Shown piece by piece: positions 4,521 through 6,823 of a stretch of 6,823 nucleotides of DNA. A program made the position numbers and the translations under genes. Below the pieces are notes generated by a model, which was not told the DNA's origin, made no database searches, and saw nothing but the letters and a program-made list of their open reading frames with translations. The number at the start of each line of letters is the position of its first letter. The first letter of the stretch is position 1. Source of the DNA: Eikenella sp963515595 (GTDB lineage: Bacteria > Pseudomonadota > Gammaproteobacteria > Burkholderiales > Neisseriaceae); assembly GCA_963515595.1 (NCBI GenBank), contig CAUPYH010000088.1, positions 1 through 6,823 on the forward strand, read 5' to 3'.

Positions 4521-5436
4521 CTATCCCTTCCTCTGCCCTCTCGCCGAAATACCCTCGCACCAAATCCAGCACATTCTCCAACAGCGGATCGTGCTGCCCC
4601 TCATGCCAGGCCAGGGTCACGCTGGTGATTTGGATATCGTCGTTCAGCGGCCGCAACACGGCGTTATCGGGCAGGTAGCGTTCGGAAGACACCGGCACCA
4701 ATGCCACGCCCTGCTCGCAACCGGCAAAGGCTACCTGTAAGGCGATAGAGCGCACTTCGTGCAGGATATTGGGCACAAAGCCGGCGCGTTGGCAGGCGGC
4801 AAGCAGGGCGTCGAAGGAATCTGGGCTGACTGCGCGCTCAAACATCACAAAGCCTTCGCAAGCCAGGTCTTTTAAATCTATCGACTCGCGCTCGGCAAAG
4901 GGATGACTTTTCGGCAACACCACGGCCAGCGGCTCGCGGCGCAGGGTGTGCAGGCGGATGGTGCTGTCCCATGGGATTTCCAGGCGGGCGAAGGCGAGAT
5001 CGATGTCGCCCGCTTGCAGCAGCGGCTCGGCGTCGCCACTGTCGATTTCGCGCACTCGCACAGTGAGCGTGGGATAGTGCCGGTGGATGTGTTCGATGAG
5101 CGGCGGTACCACTTCCAACAGCGCCATGGTAATCGCACCAATATGCAGAATGCCGCTGTGGCCGGCGGCGATTTCCTGCACGGTGGTTTGCAGCCGCTGC
5201 ATCTGTTCGGCAAATTTGCGCACGGCGGGCAAGATGGAATAGCCGGCGGCGGTGAGTTTGGTGCCGCGCCGCGAGCGTTCAAACAGCACCATACCCAAGG
5301 CCTGCTCGAGCTGTTTGATATGTTCGGTGAGCGGCGGCTGCGACATATTCAGCCGCTCGGCGGCACGCCCGAAATGTTCTTCTTCGGCCACGGCAAGAAA
5401 CATCCACAAATGGCGAATGAGGCGGAAATTTATCAT
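4510..5436 (-). CDS. LysR-type transcriptional regulator
   Basis: The 308-residue product has the normal length and layout of the family. An N-terminal winged helix-turn-helix occupies about residues 1-65, with the signature HFGRAAERLNMSQPPLTEHI (21-40) and LFERSRRGTKLTAAG, then a linker helix (about 66-92), and a two-lobed effector-binding domain from 93 (GILHIGAI) to about 300. The sequence is closest in style to regulators of aromatic-degradation or amino-acid export genes (BenM/ArgP-like in general pattern), but the effector cannot be told. It is transcribed away from the LysE-type exporter with a 94-base shared upstream region, so it most likely controls that gene and itself. The ATG at 5436 has an AGGGAAAG-like ribosome site before it. 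The last residues, Glu-Ala-Thr-stop, are encoded by the DUS itself. An imperfect DUS (AGGCTACCTGTA, 4728-4739) is also within the gene. Confidence 0.93.
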   Translation of the reverse strand: MINFRLIRHLWMFLAVAEEEHFGRAAERLNMSQPPLTEHIKQLEQALGMVLFERSRRGTKLTAAGYSILPAVRKFAEQMQRLQTTVQEIAAGHSGILHIGAITMALLEVVPPLIEHIHRHYPTLTVRVREIDSGDAEPLLQAGDIDLAFARLEIPWDSTIRLHTLRREPLAVVLPKSHPFAERESIDLKDLACEGFVMFERAVSPDSFDALLAACQRAGFVPNILHEVRSIALQVAFAGCEQGVALVPVSSERYLPDNAVLRPLNDDIQITSVTLAWHEGQHDPLLENVLDLVRGYFGERAEEGIEAT

Positions 5437-5530
5437 CTGCTTTCCCTATCACAGACTTCCTTAAGCAGTATTTTATATATCAAGAAACCGGTTGTATAGT
5501 ATGGCTACCTGAGTATTTGGGAGTATGTAA
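5437..5530. promoter_or_regulatory. Divergent promoter/operator region, LysR regulator and LysE exporter
   Basis: This 94-base spacer separates two divergent genes and must hold both promoters. On the minus strand TATAAAAT (about 5469-5476) is a plausible -10 for the regulator; on the plus strand TATAGT (5495-5500) could be the -10 for the exporter. AACCGGTT (5486-5493) is a perfect 8-base palindrome between them and a possible operator core; no clear T-N11-A site was established. GGGAG (5519-5523) is the exporter ribosome site, seven bases before its ATG. A DUS-like TGGCTACCTGAG (5502-5513, two mismatches) lies in the leader. Confidence 0.5.
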
Positions 5531-6184
5531 ATGTTCGGTATTATTAATTTTTCTGCTTATTTGCTTGCCGTGTTGCTGCTGGTGTTGCTGCCCGGGCCGA
5601 ATATGATTTACTGCTTATCAGTGGCCGGGCAATACGGCACCAAAACGGGTTGGAGCGCCTTCGCCGGCATCTTTGTCGGCAACGGCGTGTTGATTGTGGC
5701 TTCCACTTTCGGCGCCAGCGCCCTGCTGCAAACCTATCCTTCTTTATTTAACGCGCTGCAACTGGCCGGCGGCGCATACTTGGCCTATTTGGGCATCATG
5801 CTGCTGCGTGAAGGCTGGCTCAAATTGCATCATGCTGCCGCTGCCAAAGCCGAAGGCCATACTGCTGAAGGCACCCTGCTGCAAGTGTTCCGCAAATCCC
5901 TCACCATTTCCTTGCTCAATCCGCAAAGCCTGCTGTTTTTTCCCGCCATCATGGTGCAGTTTGTCGATATCCGCTACGAACACCCGCACCTGAGCTTCCT
6001 GCTCTTGGGCGGCACCTTCCAGCTGTGCAGCCTGCTGTGCATGGGCACGCTGATTCTGATGGCGAACTCGGTTGGCCGTGTGGGCACCAAATACAGCCGT
6101 GTGGCTGCGTTCGGTAAAAGCGGTGCCGGTGCCCTGTTTATCTTCTTCGCCGCCAAACTGTGGATGGCTACCGCCATCGTCTAA
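5531..6184 (+). CDS. LysE/RhtB family amino-acid exporter
   Basis: The 217-residue protein has the usual size and hydrophobic profile of the family: about six membrane segments near residues 6-28, 42-64, 72-92, 118-142, 155-177 and 197-214. Diagnostic motifs are LLPGPNM (19-25) in the first helix and LNPQSLLFF (129-137), corresponding to the conserved NPK-type motif. Family members export single amino acids such as leucine, threonine, lysine, arginine or homoserine by proton exchange across the inner membrane; the substrate here cannot be decided, though the overall look is nearer to RhtB/LeuE than to LysE proper. The divergent LysR regulator is the usual partner, as in ArgP-ArgO. The ribosome site GGGAG is well placed before the ATG. 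Transcription probably ends at the DUS-rich region after 6205. Confidence 0.9.
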   Translation: MFGIINFSAYLLAVLLLVLLPGPNMIYCLSVAGQYGTKTGWSAFAGIFVGNGVLIVASTFGASALLQTYPSLFNALQLAGGAYLAYLGIMLLREGWLKLHHAAAAKAEGHTAEGTLLQVFRKSLTISLLNPQSLLFFPAIMVQFVDIRYEHPHLSFLLLGGTFQLCSLLCMGTLILMANSVGRVGTKYSRVAAFGKSGAGALFIFFAAKLWMATAIV

Positions 6185-6204
6185 ACTCAATCCTAACTTG
6201 CTGC

Positions 6205-6289
6205 TTCAGGCTACCTGAAAATAGTGTGCCGCACTTCCGCACCAAACTCCTATCCGCAACAGCCATGATTTTTCAGGTAGCCTTTTTTT
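6205..6289 (+). terminator. DUS-based terminator after the exporter gene
   Basis: TTCAGGCTACCTGAA (6205-6219, with exact AGGCTACCTGAA at 6208-6219) lies 20 bases after the stop codon. An inverted exact copy, TTCAGGTAGCCT (6272-6283), is followed by a T run (6283-6289). The two could pair across a 52-base loop; a smaller TCCGCAA/TTGCGGA pair (6253-6259, 6288-6294) also brackets the second. A terminator here is likely but the exact structure is uncertain. Confidence 0.5.
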
Positions 6290-6317
6290 GCGGACAGCAG
6301 AGACCGCTCCCACCATT

Positions 6318-6356
6318 TTCAGGTAGCCTGTCTTTTACACAAAGAGGCTACCTGAA
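6318..6356. repeat. Inverted DUS pair
   Basis: TTCAGGTAGCCT (6318-6329) and AGGCTACCTGAA (6345-6356) are exact inverted copies of the Eikenella-type DUS with a 15-base loop. The pair has the geometry of a terminator hairpin, but there is no gene immediately before it and no clean T run after it. Confidence 0.7.
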
Positions 6357-6395
6357 CACTATCTGCCCAACTCTTTTTTCCAATACCGATTATTT

Positions 6396-6431
6396 TTCAG
6401 GCAGCCTTCTCCCCAGCCAAGGCTACCTGAA
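6396..6431. repeat. Mixed-dialect inverted DUS pair
   Basis: TTCAGGCAGCCT (6396-6407) is the complement of AGGCTGCCTGAA, the dialect recalled as AG-simDUS, whereas its partner AGGCTACCTGAA (6420-6431) is the Eikenella-type form. They differ at one position, leaving one mismatch in the stem around a 12-base loop. It ends eight bases before the MITE-like element. Confidence 0.65.
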
Positions 6432-6438
6432 AACCTGC

Positions 6439-6603
6439 TAGGGTTTGCTGACAGCTACTTTTCCAAGCGGATTGTGCTCCAAAGGCGGCAGATTTAAGGC
6501 GGAAACCGCAGCAAGGTTGGACACCTTGCGAGGATTTCCAACGCGGAAGATGCCGCCTTTGGGGTAAAAAGACGCGGAAACCAGCAGTTGTCAACAGCCC
6601 CTA
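6439..6603. mobile_element. Putative MITE-like palindromic element, 165 bp
   Basis: The ends TAGGGTTTGCTGACAG (6439-6454) and, inverted, TAGGGGCTGTTGACAA (6588-6603) agree at 12 of 16 positions, and TA lies at both outer tips. Inside are a perfect 12-base inverted repeat, CCAAAGGCGGCA (6479-6490) with TGCCGCCTTTGG (6551-6562), a GCGG-aaa-CCGC hairpin (6499-6509), and GCAAGGT-tggac-ACCTTGC (6511-6529). GCGGAAACC recurs at 6499 and 6574. The element holds no convincing reading frame. A GGGGCTGTTGACA-like tip resembles the ends of some IS5-type elements in general style, so I infer a non-autonomous derivative; a structured regulatory RNA is an alternative. It lies just upstream of the pqiA-like promoter. 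Confidence 0.45.
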
Positions 6604-6608
6604 AGCTA

Positions 6609-6636
6609 TTGCTGCCAATCCGCTTTAGGCTATAAT
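6609..6636 (+). promoter_or_regulatory. Promoter of the PqiA-like gene
   Basis: TATAAT at 6631-6636 is a perfect -10 box. TTGCTG at 6609-6614, 16 bases upstream, is an acceptable -35 box. The -35 begins six bases past the outer tip of the MITE-like element, so insertion of that element would have replaced whatever lay further upstream. The start codon follows 30 bases (TTG 6667) or 93 bases (ATG 6730) after the -10. Confidence 0.6.
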
Positions 6637-6666
6637 CGCCATTTTTCATTATCTTCCGGTTTCCTT

Positions 6667-6823
6667 TTGAAATTCGCCACCCGCTTGCGCCGCGCGCGCC
6701 GCTACCGGCCATATCAGCCGAAGGCAGTAATGCCGGCACACTATATTTCCTGCCATTCCTGCGGGCTTGAGCTGCGCCTGCCGCCGCTCAAGCCGGGGAA
6801 AGCAGCGTTTTGCCCGCGCTGCG
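6667..6823 (+). CDS. pqiA: PqiA/LetA-like inner-membrane protein (5' end only)
   Basis: Only the first 52 codons are in the window. They encode a basic leader (KFATRLRRARRYRPYQPKAV) followed by the zinc-ribbon that opens PqiA-family proteins: CHSCGLELRLPPLKPGKAAFCPRC, with Cys pairs C-x-x-C at residues 29/32 and 49/52. In the family this ribbon is cytoplasmic and precedes membrane helices; the partner PqiB/LetB is an MCE-domain protein, and together they are implicated in lipid transport between the membranes. The start is unsettled. TTG at 6667 fits the abrupt rise in G+C and the promoter distance but has no ribosome site. ATG at 6730 has GAAGG five bases upstream and would give a shorter leader, also compatible with relatives. 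Downstream genes are outside the window. Confidence 0.8.
   Translation, partial: MKFATRLRRARRYRPYQPKAVMPAHYISCHSCGLELRLPPLKPGKAAFCPRC

Noticed and set aside
4903..5499. 198-codon open frame on the plus strand, opposite the LysR gene
   Set aside because: It mirrors a clear LysR-type regulator; the translation shows no family motif and no ribosome site supports it.
5744..6190. 148-codon open frame on the minus strand, opposite the exporter
   Set aside because: It mirrors a membrane protein with diagnostic motifs; the translation is Gln/Ala/His-rich without any recognisable domain.
6160..6441. 93-codon plus-strand frame after the exporter
   Set aside because: It overlaps the end of the exporter and consists mostly of DUS repeats, with RLPE and FSGSL repeats being translated DUS.
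6588..6593. TTGTCA at the right tip of the MITE-like element as -35 box for the PqiA-like gene
   Set aside because: It lies 37 bases before the TATAAT, too far; TTGCTG at 6609 has a proper spacing.

Overview
The window looks like a member of the Neisseriaceae, most likely Eikenella or a close relative. This rests on many 12-base DNA uptake sequences (DUS), a Correia-type element, and a periplasmic alpha-carbonic anhydrase with the same 252-residue length as I recall for the gonococcal enzyme. In the right half, from about 4490 on, almost every DUS reads AGGCTACCTGAA, the dialect I recall as Eikenella-type. The left third instead carries the sister dialects AGGCAGCCTGAA, AGGCTGCCTGAA and AAGCAGCCTGCA, and the middle carries GTCTGAA-core (Neisseria-type) forms.

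Left part (1-2750) is accessory in character. Two composite blocks of fold-back repeats (1-192 and 2244-2543) bracket a Correia-like element (233-338), a remnant of an AAA-type ATPase gene with a broken Walker A lysine (341-643), and an intact gene for a 468-residue single-pass membrane protein of unknown function (701-2107). The two blocks hold the same two subunits in opposite order. Each block contains a near-identical long terminator-like hairpin.

Middle (2560-4180). Two DUS-core hairpins precede an orphan SMI1/KNR4 (SUKH) superfamily gene (2753-3301), the kind of protein that often acts as immunity to polymorphic toxins; no toxin is visible. It converges on the minus-strand carbonic anhydrase gene (3418-4176), and a DUS hairpin (3371-3396) separates the two.

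Right part (4490-6823) resembles ordinary chromosome. A LysR-type regulator (minus strand) is divergent from a LysE/RhtB-type amino-acid exporter (plus strand), a classic regulator-target pair. After the exporter comes about 480 bases without a gene. It holds six DUS in and near terminator positions, then a 165-base palindrome-rich element with imperfect terminal inverted repeats (6439-6603) that looks like a MITE. A good promoter next to it leads into the 5' end of a PqiA-like zinc-ribbon membrane protein gene cut by the window edge.

I see no complete new defence or other system here. The most interesting signals are the mixture of DUS dialects in under 7 kb, the repeat-bracketed islet with the unknown membrane protein, and the MITE-like element. 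No tRNA, rRNA or CRISPR array was seen.
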